Positions 35,127 to 46,200 of a stretch of 64,000 bases of DNA are shown here, one piece after another. The stretch's first letter is position 1, and each line of letters opens with the position of its first letter. The stretch lies in the NCBI GenBank assembly GCA_030180135.1, contig CM058235.1, positions 93,596,535 to 93,660,534 of the forward strand, given 5' to 3'. Source of the DNA: Orychophragmus violaceus (lineage: Eukaryota > Streptophyta > Magnoliopsida > Brassicales > Brassicaceae). A program made the translations under genes and the position numbers. The notes under the pieces are model-generated. The model saw only the letters and a program-made list of their open reading frames with translations. It was not told the origin of the DNA and did no database searches.

Positions 35127-35249
35127 TGTGCGAAAACACTGAATCGATTTTGATCAGAATCGATCTCACCTGTTCTAACCAAACAACCTAGTTTGTGAAT
35201 CTAAATCATCAAATTTAATTAAACAGGTTGATTCAATGGAAAACCCTAA

Positions 35250-35262
35250 GGCTCTGATACCA
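35250..35262 (-). promoter_or_regulatory. Primer binding site, initiator-Met tRNA type (Copia C)
   Basis: The minus strand reads TGGTATCAGAGCC one base inside the right LTR, as in Copia A. Confidence 0.9.
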
Positions 35263-35263
35263 C

Positions 35264-35995
35264 TGAAGGAACTTGGAGCCAATTCTACCAGATTCAGAAT
35301 TGCTGTCAGGTTCCCGAAGCCTAGGATCTAGGGTCTAGTTAATTGAATCATAGATCTGACCTCGTGATTACCTGGAGATTGGCAGCGGAAGATAAGCAGG
35401 TAAACGAGATCTGGAGTGCCTCAATCGCTGCGCCTCTATCGTAGTCCACACGCACACAAGCTGGAATCCGCCGGGATGCTTGTGCCGGGAATCAGATCTC
35501 CTGGGATTTCTGTGTTTTCTGGAGAAAGAGGATCAGTTTTTCTGTCAAGAAAAACTGTCTGCGACGGCACGCTTACCTAGTTCAAAATATAAAACTCGTT
35601 TATATATTGACCTCGAGGTAAACCGAAACATCAGTTTCGGTTTTGCCCTCGTGTCGACCGACACACCTATTGGTGTCGATCGACACACATCTTGTATCGA
35701 TCGATGCACCAAGGGCATCGATCGACACATCTCTTAAAACACGATATCAATGTGTATCCAATACACATTGATCGGATCATATACCAATGATCAATCCCAT
35801 ACCAAGTGTATCCAACTTGCTTAGGTGTGTGACCCTGTAGGTTCACACGATACCAGAAATGAGTTACAACTCGTTTTTCATAAGCGGTTTCTAGCAAAAC
35901 ATTATGACTACCTAGTATCACATGAATTGTCCGATCTCGACAATACAACTATCTCTAGAGTAAGTACAATGTGATTTCAGGACATAATCCCAACA
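35264..35995 (-). mobile_element. Copia C 5' LTR (right LTR, 732 bp)
   Basis: On the minus strand it starts TGTTGGGATTATGTCC and ends GTTCCTTCA beside the primer site. It holds two palindrome pairs at 35651-35728 and the 12-bp hairpin at 35746-35772. It abuts a chromovirus integrase in frame (GAAACATACTCGAG, matching an ETYSRCM reading), so the element may have inserted into that older Gypsy element, although the left flank does not continue it recognisably. Confidence 0.88.
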
Positions 35996-36700
35996 GAAAC
36001 ATACTCGAGATGTATGTGTAGTGATCGGCCGTACATGTGGAGCAAATGGTTACCGCTAGCTGAGTATTGGTACAATACGAATTTCCATTCGGCGATTCAG
36101 ATGACACCATACGAGGCAGTGTATGGACAGCCACCACCGCAGCATCTTCCCTACTTGCCAGGTGAGTCGAAGGTGGCCGTGGTCTCACGCTGTTTACAGG
36201 ATAGGGAGAACATGCTGATGTTGCTTAAATTTCATCTCCACCGTGCTCAGCATCGCATGGAGAAGCTCGCAAATCAGCAGCGTATGGACAGAGAACTGGA
36301 GATAGGCGATTTCGTTTACGACAAGTTACAACCGTACCGGCAGAGCTCAGTCGTCGTGCGTGGCAATCAGAAACTTGCACCGAAGTTCTTTGGACCCTAT
36401 AAGGTTCTCGATCGTTGCGGTAAGTTGGCATTGCCTCCTTCATCGCAGATCCATCCCGTGTTTCACGTATCACAGTTGAAGCTGTTTGTGGGCAACGTGA
36501 CAACATCAACCGAGCTACCAGTGGATGTATCTGATGTCTTAATGCGTGAACCCGAGAGAGTGCTGGCAAGGAAGATGATACAAAGGCAAGGGCAAGTTGT
36601 AACTCAGGTGTTGGTAAAATGGTCAAACGAACCAGAGGAAGAAGCCACATGGGAGATTTTGTTTGAGCTAAAGAGGAGGTTTCCATTGTTTGAACCTTGA
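35996..36700 (+). pseudogene. Chromovirus Gypsy integrase C-terminus with chromodomain
   Basis: The frame reads WSKWLPLAEYWYNTNFHSAI, YEAVYGQPPPQHLPYLPGES, a GPYKVLDRCGKLA segment, and ends with a chromodomain (VLVKWSNEPEEEATWEI, about residues 200-216 of the open stretch), stop at about 36700. The chromodomain sets it apart from the Athila-like elements and places it in the chromoviruses, whose chromodomain is thought to guide integration to heterochromatin. Everything upstream in pol is missing. Confidence 0.9.
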
Positions 36701-37040
36701 GGTCAAGGTTCTATCAACAGGGGAGATTTGTTACCGGGAATAAGTGATGGGGCACGGGAGTTTTGAATCACGAGCCACGTCAGCAGCTTCAACAGCTGGA
36801 GATCTTTTCAGTAATATCTTTAGGATTTAGTTGTTCCGATTGTAGCAACAAATTTTATTCAAGTACTTAAGATGATTTCAATCTAAGAAATCATCAAATT
36901 ATCTTTTGGCATTTGTCATTTCGAATTCTCTTTTCTGGAAATTGTGCTGCTCAATCTTTGTTTAAGAATCTATTCTTCTATTCGGATTCTTTGCGAATTG
37001 AGGTCAGGACTTGTGTTTTATGAACATCGGTTCTTTTATC
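36701..37040 (+). mobile_element. Polypurine tract and 3' LTR of chromovirus remnant
   Basis: AGGGGAGAT at 36718-36727 is the polypurine tract, followed by TGTTACCGGGAATAAG at 36729. The right border is not clear. Candidate ends are ATGAACA near 37026 or GTTACCA near 37046. The tract-to-LTR arrangement directly after the chromodomain stop is normal for this group. Confidence 0.7.
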
Positions 37041-37043
37041 GTT

Positions 37044-38281
37044 ACCAAATTGTGATTGCGTTTTATCTTTATCATGTTGTCATCTAATTTCAAGAATCTT
37101 CGCGTTGATATCTCTAAATATCGTGAAGTGAAACCTAGGAGATTGTCTGAGAGTTCATTGCCTAATGTGTCTACTAGAATTAAGCTTTTGAAATTTGGCT
37201 CCCCTTCTACTAGATTCAAGAGAATGACAGAGGAAATAGATGAGGTTTCACGCTCAGTGAACAGCTCAAGCAACCACAATTTCCGTGAAAGAATCAGTGT
37301 GGTGTTTTCCCAGAAAATCGATTGGGCACCCCTGGTTAAAATGGGTAAGATATGGTTTAGAAACCCCCTCAACATGGATCTTTTCTTGTGGGTCCTTGTG
37401 ATTGATGTCTCTGGTGCAATTCTTTTCATGGTTATGACTGGTATATTGAACAGTGTTTTGCCCAAGAAATCACAGAGAGATGTCTGGTTTGAAGTTAACA
37501 ACCAAATCCTTAATGCATTGTTTACTCTGATGTGTCTATATCAACACCCGAAACGGTTTTACCACCTCGTTATTCTTTGTATAAGGAAGCAAGACGATGT
37601 TACAGTGCTTATGAAGATATACTGTGAAAACAGACTTACAAGCCAAACAGACTTACAAGCCAACGCTTAGGAATATAAACTGTTTCGCTTAGTACGGTCT
37701 ATGCGGTCTTAACTTAGGCTATAGAGTTCTGAGAGACCCGCCATTGGTGTAGCTATATGTATATCTGTTGCAATAACAGCTCCTGCGGCTGCTGGTTTGT
37801 ACACTATCCTTAGTCCACTAGGGAAAAATTATGATCCTTAAGTAGACGAGGAGAATCAAGTGGAGGATGTGGAAGAAGGATCGGTTAGTAACCGCAAATT
37901 ATCTCTAGAAAGAAGATATTCATTTGCTTCAACAGATGTGAGTAATCCTGAATGGAGAGGTGGAATTCTTGATATATGGGAAGATATTTCATTGACTTAT
38001 CTCTCTCTGTTCTGTACTTTCTGTGTGTTTGGTTGGAACATGGAGAGGATCGGGTTTCGGAACATGAATGCTCACATTGTGACATTTATACTCTTCTGCC
38101 TGGCTCCATTCTTTATATTCAACTTGGCTGCTATCAACATCGATAACGAGATAGTTAGAGAAGGACTTGGATACACAGGTATTGTGCTTGGTTTGCTCTA
38201 TGGTGGTTTTGGAGAACACATATGAGGAAAAGAATCAAGTTACCGAGTTATAACTTCTGTTGTGGGAGGCCTACGATTGAC
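37044..38281 (+). pseudogene. PLAC8/DUF2985 family membrane protein, broken
   Basis: The reading contains FRERISVVFSQKIDWAPLVK, a membrane segment (MDLFLWVLVIDVSGAILFMV), PKKSQRDVWFEVNNQILNAL and MCLYQHPKRFYHLVI. After a damaged stretch at 37640-37760 it continues with LYTILSPLGKNYD, RRYSFASTDVSNPEWRGGIL, a second hydrophobic part and RKRIKLPSYNFCCGRPTI. These are hallmarks of plant PLAC8 proteins with an N-terminal DUF2985 domain. It has stops after DLQANA and around 37840, a deletion in the middle, and ends just where the PLAC8 Cys-rich motif should follow, because LINE sequence starts there. A decayed gene copy. Confidence 0.8.
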
Positions 38282-39150
38282 AATTGGACCGGTCTTGTCC
38301 CTTTGCTTGATGTGGCTGGAGATAATGGTCCTCGGGTTTTGGGTATTGCGCTTAATGCGAAAGTAGCTGACGCTTGTTCTCTCGGGCAGTGGCTCCTTCC
38401 GCGATCAAGGCATATTATTGCTGTACTTATTAGGGAGTGTTTCCCTACTCAGCCGTCTTTGCTTGATCCTTCTCTCACGGATATTTTCCTTTGGCGTAAC
38501 AACCTATCGGAGGAACCGGGTATGTTTTCAACAACAAAAACCTGGAACAATCTGAATTCGTGTAACTCTTTGGTACCTTGGCATAAAATTGTTTGGTATA
38601 AAGAGAGAGTTCGGAAACATGCTTTTTATTGTTGGGTGACAGTGAGAGATAGATTTCCAACAAGAGATAGACTTATCAGTTGGGATTTATTTGTTCCAGT
38701 TGATTGTCTTCTTTGCTCATCTGATGCAGAGAATCGCCAGCATTTGTTTTTTAATTGCCCCTTCTCAGCTGAGGTTTGGTTGTCATTATTTGGGAATCAG
38801 GTTTTATCACCTCCAAGACTGTTTGACGATTGTCTTTCATGGCTTTCCCGAGTGTCTACGGACAGGAGGGTTAAATCCATATGTTTGATGCTCTTTCAAG
38901 CTACGATCTACTTTCAAAATCACCTCCTATGTTAGTTAAAGAAATTCAGACTTTGATAAAGGCTCGTCTAATTGGACTAGACAGGAATCCGCGATCCGGT
39001 TCCTATCCACTCGCCAGCAGTCTTCAACTACAATCGATGCTCAGTTCTCAGGCAGTTTCCTCTGTACGTGGTTTGCTTTTTTCCAGCCACACGAATCTCC
39101 TCTACATGCTTCATACGAGTTTTCATCCTTGGTGGTTTGATATTTTTTTA
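38282..39150 (+). pseudogene. 5'-truncated LINE: RT zinc-binding (zf-RVT) domain
   Basis: Directly after GRPTI the frame becomes DNWTGLVPLLDVAGDNGPRV, the segment that precedes the zinc-binding domain of plant L1 reverse transcriptases. It continues with TKTWNNLNSCNSLVPWHKIV, HAFYCWVTVRDRFPTRDRL and the zinc-ligand region CLLCSSDAENRQHLFFNC. After a frameshift near 38900 the C-terminal part (LVKEIQTLIKARLIGLDRN) is readable. A T-rich run follows at about 39143-39151; there is no clear poly(A) or target duplication. Confidence 0.85.
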
Positions 39151-39169
39151 TAACTTCATTTTGTATCGG

Positions 39170-40648
39170 TCACATGCATTGGACTGTGGTGATCGGCAAA
39201 ATCTCATATACGAAAGAATAATGTTTCTTGTTGACCAAGTTGCCAACGAAACAAGTCCTCCAGTCACTTGCCTTCTTGACGGACCTAGTGGAAGGTACCC
39301 TACATATATACAGTGCCGTCCCTTTCTTTAGGGAGGCTTAAAGCATTTGAATAAAATGTGGCCCTTGGAATTTAAAAAAAAAAAAACTGGTCATGAGAAA
39401 AAAAAATAGAAAAACAAAAGTGGCCTAAATCCTATGCTTCATGTGCCTTATAGCAGGGACAGCGCTGCATATATAATACTTCATTTTATATAACTTTGTA
39501 AAGTAAAATTAACGTATATCCCAAATATTTTGGCGTGTGCGTTTTCTAATATATTGAAGCTTCTTGGACAGTGGGAAAACAGCGTTAGCTGCAACCGTTG
39601 GCATGGAGAGTAACTTCTCATATGTTAAAATACTAAGTAATAAAATTGTTGTTGACTCTTTTGTTCGATCATTAATTTGGTCATGTCTCAGCAGAGACAA
39701 TGGCTGGTCTTCAGGAGAGCACAAAAGATGCATACATTGCCAAGGTCCTAGCAAAAGGTCCTAGCTTTGCTAGCTACTTGTAGTATATTTTGTTTCTCTC
39801 TTTTGGTTGTTGTCTAGTAACTAAAACTTGGTTTTAGTGGTGTGAATAATTATTACAAGTGTTTGAGGATGCATACAAATCACTGATGAGCATTGTTATC
39901 CTTGACAATATTGAAAGGTCTCTTTCTAATTTATATCCAAACACACTAGCTTGATTTATTTCGTAAACATTATTATTTATGTAGGTTGTTGGAATACTCA
40001 GAAATTGGACCAGGATTTTCAAACACCATCCTTCAAACATTATTAGTTTATCTCAATCAGCTTCCCAAACAGGTTAGTTTGTTTCCTAAAGTCTGAAGTA
40101 AAACATGTCAATAACTTGGTAGAATGATTGGACAAGGGAGCAAACTTCTAGTATACAACAAGTGAATTAGCCTTCTTAAAAGTTGTTGGTTTGCGTAAAG
40201 ATTTTTCTGTCACATACTCTGTTCCATTACTTAGGACTGAGGATGCCAACAAGGTAACTAATTTGTTTTCTATTATGCAACTTTCATTTTATTTTTGGTT
40301 CCGTTCAACAACATGGTTCCATGCATGGTTCAGGTGCTGAAGCAACTAAATGTGTTCTTAGAGGATGATATCGAAGATGCTTCCAAAGCTCTTCATGATG
40401 TATGTGCTCCATATCCATCTCATTCTATCTATCTTTGATTTATTAGTGCAACTGAAGCTCGTAATTAATTATGATAATACCATCACTAATACTTGTTTTT
40501 TCTCACATATATATGTTTATGTAGATACCAATCAAGCAGCTGTACTTTGTTATCGAAATGGCAGCCCAAAGAGATGGCTGCACCAGAAAGGAGAAACTCA
40601 ATATCACTCATTTTTTGATTGCCTTGACCAAGTTACAGACATCTGATT
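39170..40648 (+). pseudogene. NSF (vesicle-fusing ATPase) D2-domain fragment with introns
   Basis: Exon pieces read in order: DCGDRQNLIYERIMFLVDQV, then CLLDGPSG with a donor at 39295; from 39572 the rest of the Walker A loop, GKTALAATVGMESNFSYVKI; then SAETMAGLQESTKDAYIAKV; VFEDAYKSLMSIVILDNIER from about 39858; LLEYSEIGPGFSNTILQTLL from about 39986; FSVTYSVPLLRTEDANK; VLKQLNVFLEDDIEDASKAL from about 40335; and IPIKQLYFVIEMAAQRDG to a stop at about 40648. NSF is the AAA ATPase that takes SNARE complexes apart. Only the D2 half and C-terminus are present. Introns are kept, so this came from DNA duplication, not retroposition. Some borders look lost (after KI at about 39635 and near 40170), so I call it a fragment or pseudogene. 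Confidence 0.8.
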
Positions 40649-41059
40649 TTTACAATAATTAAGACTTTAGACACACACACATTCATATTGATCATGTGTG
40701 TAATGACATCGTACTTATTAGGACAGTGAGGAGAGAGGACTCAAGTTGATTCGATCCGTATGTGTTGGAATATTAAACTCTATTTATGTGCCAAATTTAA
40801 TATTTGTTATTACTTTGTAGTTATGGTTTGCAAACAGAAGTTTCTTCTATTGCTTAAAGCCTCTACATTGGACTTTTTTTTACGTCTTTTGGATTGATTA
40901 TAAATACTGCCTAAGCCTATGTAGAGACTCCAAAAAATGACTAGGTTTAAATAAACGACTTGAAGCAAAGAGTTATTAACATAATATCTGCTCTAATATA
41001 CTACCATCGACCCTTAGCAAAGGGGACAGTAGATCAAAAGTTTATTTCAGCTAAAAAGG
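40649..41059. other. Non-coding spacer
   Basis: AT-rich sequence with a short CACACACAC run near 40672. I see no gene, repeat or element end. Confidence 0.5.
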
Positions 41060-41690
41060 GTATACTCTTTCAACGTAAGATTGAAGGAAATTTCCGAATG
41101 AAACACTTTGAACGATGAGAGGTGCTCCTCTTTTTGTTGATGGAGATTCCTTGACACACAACCAGCCATTGATGAGGAGAAGAACAACTTTTAGCTCTTC
41201 GAGTATATAATGGCCAATCCATTGGCCTAGATATCGCTTCTACAAGATCAATTGCTTCAGTGGCTATCTTCGCCACTATTTCTGATATTTAGACTTGTCA
41301 TGCTTTGAATCGTCCATAGAAATGCATGCAACTTAGCTTCACCAAAGTCGCACATGTTGGTGAAAGCATGCCTATTGTGAAAGATCGTGTCCTTTTCCAG
41401 AGTTACGGACCACCCATGCCACATTTAGTAGCTTCTTTGTATTGCACTTGAACCAGTTTGGTTTAGGTGGTGTCCACCTTTTGTTTCTTTCGTCATCTTT
41501 TTGCACGAAAAGGTTGATAGTCTCTTTGTGGATGACTTGAGCAAGGAACCAAAGATTTGCATCATGTCTTGCTTTTGTGCGGTTTCAATAGCACAATACC
41601 TCTTACCTTTAAAGAAAAATGTATTCGTATTTTTCAAGATATTCCATAAAATCCATGGGAAAGCTCTTCTTATATCTAAAAATACCCACC
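41060..41690 (-). pseudogene. LINE RNase H-like domain remnant
   Basis: On the minus strand, broken frames give NLWFLAQVIHKETINLFVQ, DDERNKRWTPPKPNW, AWVVRN, and near the end ATEAIDLVEAISRPMDWPLY with WLVVCQGISIN. This order matches the C-terminal RNase H-like region (RVT_3) that follows the zf-RVT domain in many Brassicaceae L1 elements. Several stops and frameshifts are present. It is in the opposite orientation to the LINE at 38282, so it is a separate remnant. Confidence 0.7.
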
Positions 41691-41989
41691 GGTAGCCTGA
41701 TACTCAATAGGTAAACCTGAATAAACTGGATAATTATTGATATACAAACCCATTTTTAGCCCATGTTTTTTATATGATGAAAACTATACCTGCAACTCAA
41801 ATATTCGGGTACGTATACCCAAATTCACATCCCTAATGGTGATAATCACGGATGAAAAACTCTTCTTCTTAAGCAACCACACATATACACGGCATCGCTC
41901 ATCTCAACCTCGCTGAGAGTACTAAATACTTGCCGATTTTAGCTTTGAATCATATCGTTTTTATTATATAGGAAAGAAGAAAAAACACT

Positions 41990-42970
41990 CTTATTAAGAT
42001 AGGCGGTTTTAATAGATTAAGGCTTCGAATGGTGACAGCGGATCAAGCGGGCGGGATAAACAGATTAGACGGTGCAGAACCGTTCAAGTGCGGCTTGTAC
42101 GAAAGAAACGCACTATACGGAATAAGTGTGGTTACTGTGGAACAAGCGGTACGTAAAAATATTTGAATGGTGAAAACAAGATGTCTGCGGTACAAGATAA
42201 ACGTTTGAATGGTAAAAATGACAAGAAGTGGTGCGGAATACATATTTAAATAAATATTTAAATAAAAATAAAAATGATTTGTTGAAAATTAAATTGATTT
42301 TTTTATAATTTGGTTCGGATTTCAGTTATTTCGGTTATTTCAGATCTTGCCAAAATAAATTAATTTTCAGTTTTTAGGAAAAAAATTGATTAATTTTGGT
42401 TTATTTCGGATAATTCGGTTAAATTTTGGATAATTTGATTACTCCGAGTCGGTTCGGATTGGTTTGGATATTTTCTAATTTTTTGGTATATGTTGCTATA
42501 TCCGGTTTAAAACCGGTATAAAATGATTTAAAATTAAAAAATAACCAATCATGTCGATTAAACCAAATTTTTCGTTGCAAAAAACCTGAACTTTTAATTT
42601 ATAATTTGTAATTTTAATTAATTTGGAGAGAATTGAGATAGAGAAAAATTGTATGATTCTTACTCAATTTCTTTTGAACTGAAAAAGTGAATAATAATCA
42701 TACAAAATCCAAAAAATGAGTAATAATCATAGACATTTGTTTTTCTTTTCATTTTCTATGTAATTACTCACATATTAAAACATTTGTTCACAATTAATAT
42801 ATAAACTGTGATAAATGTATTTTTGACAATTAAAAAAAAAATAAATAAAGTGAACCGCATCCGAAACCACACCTATTTCTATGTGGGCTATAATCACGTG
42901 TGGTTTTGCTGTGGTTTGCAAACCACATCCATTAAAAAAATTAAAAGAATTTTAAGTTGAATGGTGACAT
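41990..42970. mobile_element. Probable decayed DNA transposon, family unknown
   Basis: The words CGAATGGTGACAGCGG, TTGAATGGTGAAAAC, TTGAATGGTAAAAATG and TTGAATGGTGACATAT recur at about 42027, 42162, 42203 and 42957, the last near the far end of the stretch. Between them is a run of TTCGGTTATTTCGG-type repeats (42300-42490), common in Brassicaceae transposons. There is no coding frame. Ends cannot be fixed. Confidence 0.3.
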
Positions 42971-42976
42971 ATATTT

Positions 42977-43026
42977 AATCCACACCCCACGTTGACAAAA
43001 AAAAAAAAAAAAATCCACACCCCACG
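42977..43026 (+). mobile_element. Poly(A)-only retroposon scar with 15-bp target duplication
   Basis: AATCCACACCCCACG occurs at 42977-42991 and 43012-43026. Between the copies is only TTGAC plus about 15 A. The duplication and tail fit a retroposition event that copied almost nothing but the tail. It lies about 175 bp upstream of the ABCF3 start codon. Confidence 0.75.
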
Positions 43027-43201
43027 GTCTAGAAAACCGCAGCAAACATTCATCGCCTAAGGCCATAAAGGTTCCGAGTGGGCCCATTAAGCCCGAAAAT
43101 GGTTCGCCCTTCCCTCACCTTCATTTTGGCTGCTGTGGTTTCTTTTCTCCTCTGAGAAAGAATCAAATCAGTTTCCGATTAACAAAAAATTGTCTCCGGC
43201 C

Positions 43202-46200
43202 ATGACAGAAGTTGCGAGCTCAGTGGTATATGAAGTGCTTGGACGGAGAGCACATGATGTGGACGAGCCCATCATGGAGTACATCATCAATGTCCTCGCC
43301 GACGAGGATTTTGACTTCGGCGAGGAAGGTGAGGGTGCCTTTGATGCCGTCGGTGAGCTCCTCGTGGCTGCTGAATGCGTCTCCGATTTCGACGAGTGCC
43401 GATTGGTAAGCAATCAGCAGAGGCCGTCCCCACTAAAATTCAATTTTGCTCTTCTCGTATTCTAGATTTGTTTTAATTCTTTGGGATTGGTGGTTTTGTA
43501 GGTTTGTAGCAAACTGTCGGATAAGTTTGGAAAGCATGGATTGGTGAAGCCTACACCAACTGTAAGGAGTCTTGCGATGCCTGTACGGATGAACGATGGA
43601 ATGGACGACGGACCTGTTAAGAAGAAGAAGCCTGAGCCGACAGATGGGCCGTTGCTGTCTGAGCGTGACAAAGCTAAGATTGAAAGGAGAAAGAAAAAGG
43701 ATGATCGCCAAAGAGAGGTATAGGATTGTTTGTTTATTGTGTTCCTTTGATGATTTACTTACTACCACTGGTTTCTTGTTTATGCAGGTTCAATATCAAC
43801 AACATGTTGCTGAAATGGAAGCTGTTAAAGCAGGGATGCCTACTGTTAGTGTCAATCATGACACTGGTGGTGGCTCTGCTGTCAGAGATATTCATATGGA
43901 TAACTTCAATGTCTCTGTTGGAGGCCGTGATCTCATTGTAGACGGATCAATCACCCTCTCTTTTGGACGCCACTATGGTGGGTTTGATCTTCATTTTTAT
44001 ATGTTTTAGTGCTCTCTTTGAGTCCAAGTAACGGGGAAAAAGGTGTTTACAAATGGGTACTTTTTTCTTTGCATTACTTTACAGGCCTTGTAGGACGTAA
44101 TGGTACCGGAAAAACAACATTTTTGAGGTATATGGCTATGCATTCTATTGAGGGTATTCCTGCTAATTGCCAGATATTGCATGTCGAGCAAGAAGTGGTT
44201 GGTGACAACACCACAGCCTTACAATGTGTTCTTAACACTGATATTGAAAGAGCCAAGCTGTTGGCAGAAGAAGCTCAAATACTGGCTAAGCAGGTTAGCT
44301 ACAAACTAGTTTTACTAATAAAGGAGTCATTGCTTCCTGGTATTAGCATTTTGACTCGTTTATTTCCGGTTTCATCTGTCTTTGGTGGTAATGTTGACTA
44401 TTGTTGGATTATCTGAAGAGAGAACTGGAGGTGGAAGAACCCACAGCTAAAGATGGAATGCCTACCAAAGATACAGTTGAAGGAGATCTTATGTCTCAAA
44501 GGCTTGAAGAAATATACAAAAGGCTTGATGCAATTGATGCTTATACTGCTGAGGCTCGTGCAGCTAGTATCCTTGCAGTAAGTTGTTCTCTACCATTAAA
44601 AGATTTCTGCTGCCTTTTTAGAGTACTGGTTTCTCATGATAGCATAGATCTAAACCAAAGAGTATGAATATCTGGACACAAGTCATGGCCCATCATTACA
44701 AAAGCTTATAAAAAGCTAGATTGGATGTTATCTTTCTTCTGCTAAAATCTTTGCATGTGCTTTTGTTGCTTTCAACATCTAACTTGCAAACGTTGACTCT
44801 ATGATATTTTCAGGGGCTCAGTTTCACTCCAGAAATGCAGAAGAAATCGACAAATACTTTTTCAGGAGGATGGAGGATGCGAATTGCGCTTGCTCGTGCG
44901 CTGTTCATAGAGCCTGATTTGTTGTTGCTTGATGAACCTACGGTGTGTTCTATTTATGAGCTTCTCTTATTACTAAATTCTATTTTCTTTATATTTTCAA
45001 ATTTCTGAGATTCTTTTCCTCTGCTTTGGTAGAACCATCTTGATCTCCATGCTGTCTTATGGTTGGAAACATATCTAACGAAGTGGCCAAAAACATTTAT
45101 AGTCGTTTCACATGCTAGGGAATTCTTGAACACGGTATTTTCTCTCTCTTGATCTCGAAGCATTTATTATTTCTGGACTCGTGTAATCTTGTTTTGGCTG
45201 TAGGTGGTCACGGACATTATTCATTTACAAAACCAAAAACTAAGTACCTATAAGGGAAACTATGATATTTTCGAAAGAACACGAGAAGAACAAGTGAAGA
45301 ATCAGCAAAAAGCTTTTGAATCAAGTGAACGATCCCGGTCACATATGCAGGTTTCTTTTCTTTTTCTTCAAAATAAACTCATGAATTTTGTTTTCAGCTC
45401 GTATCTGGTTTGTTTAGCAGTATTCAAACATGGGGATTTCAGTTTGATATCTTCTTTTCTGCTGCAGGCGTTTATTGATAAATTTCGTTACAATGCAAAG
45501 AGGGCGTCTCTTGTTCAGTCAAGAATCAAGGTGTCAACAGTTACAACTAGTTATGTGATTATATCTTCAGTGCTACTCTAATAATTTGTGTTTATGACCC
45601 AGGCATTGGACCGGCTGGCCCATGTGGATCAAGTTATTAATGATCCAGAGTAAGCGACCCCCTCTTATATATATGCTAATACATTTTTAGTTGAAGTTAG
45701 GAATGATGCTATACTCTGATATTGGATAAAATTGCCACAGTAGGATTCGGCGCTTGCTCTCTGCTCTGATCTCTGTCTTTCTTGTGCAGCTATAAATTTG
45801 AATTCCCAACTCCTGACGATAAGCCTGGACCCCCCATTATCAGTTTCAGGTTTGTCATCTTCTGGAAACCACCTGTGTGAATCTGACAACAAACTTCTTT
45901 AATATTTATTTGTATGTGGAGGATACAAATATCCAGATGATAGAGTTTCTTACTCGTTTATTATTTTCTACAGTGATGCGTCATTTGGCTACCCTGGTGG
46001 TCCGTTGTTGTTTAGGAACCTGAATTTCGGAATAGATCTTGATAGCCGTATTGCAAGTAAGAAGGCTCCCCCCTCCCTCGATAATCAGATATCATATTGG
46101 ATGATGTATTTTTATAAAATTTTCCCAGCATTTTAAGCTCTATATATGGATTTCTCGATTTGCAGTGGTGGGACCAAATGGTATTGGTAAATCAACTATA

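Larger units (their letters stand above)
33673..35249 (-). other. Copia C leader with tandem repeats and palindrome arrays
   Basis: This is the untranslated leader between primer site and gag. It carries four palindromes at 34394-34532 and eight at 34889-35126. Between them lies a tandem repeat of about 144 bp whose units begin ATAACCGGTCCAAT-like at 34555, 34699 and 34844, each with CCAATTGAACC words. Short frames here only translate the palindromes (CRPTL, VDRH) and are not genes. Confidence 0.7.

Noticed and set aside
28959..35995. Target duplication of Copia C
   Set aside because: The right flank GAAAC has no convincing partner at the left, where the last bases of the LTR are altered.
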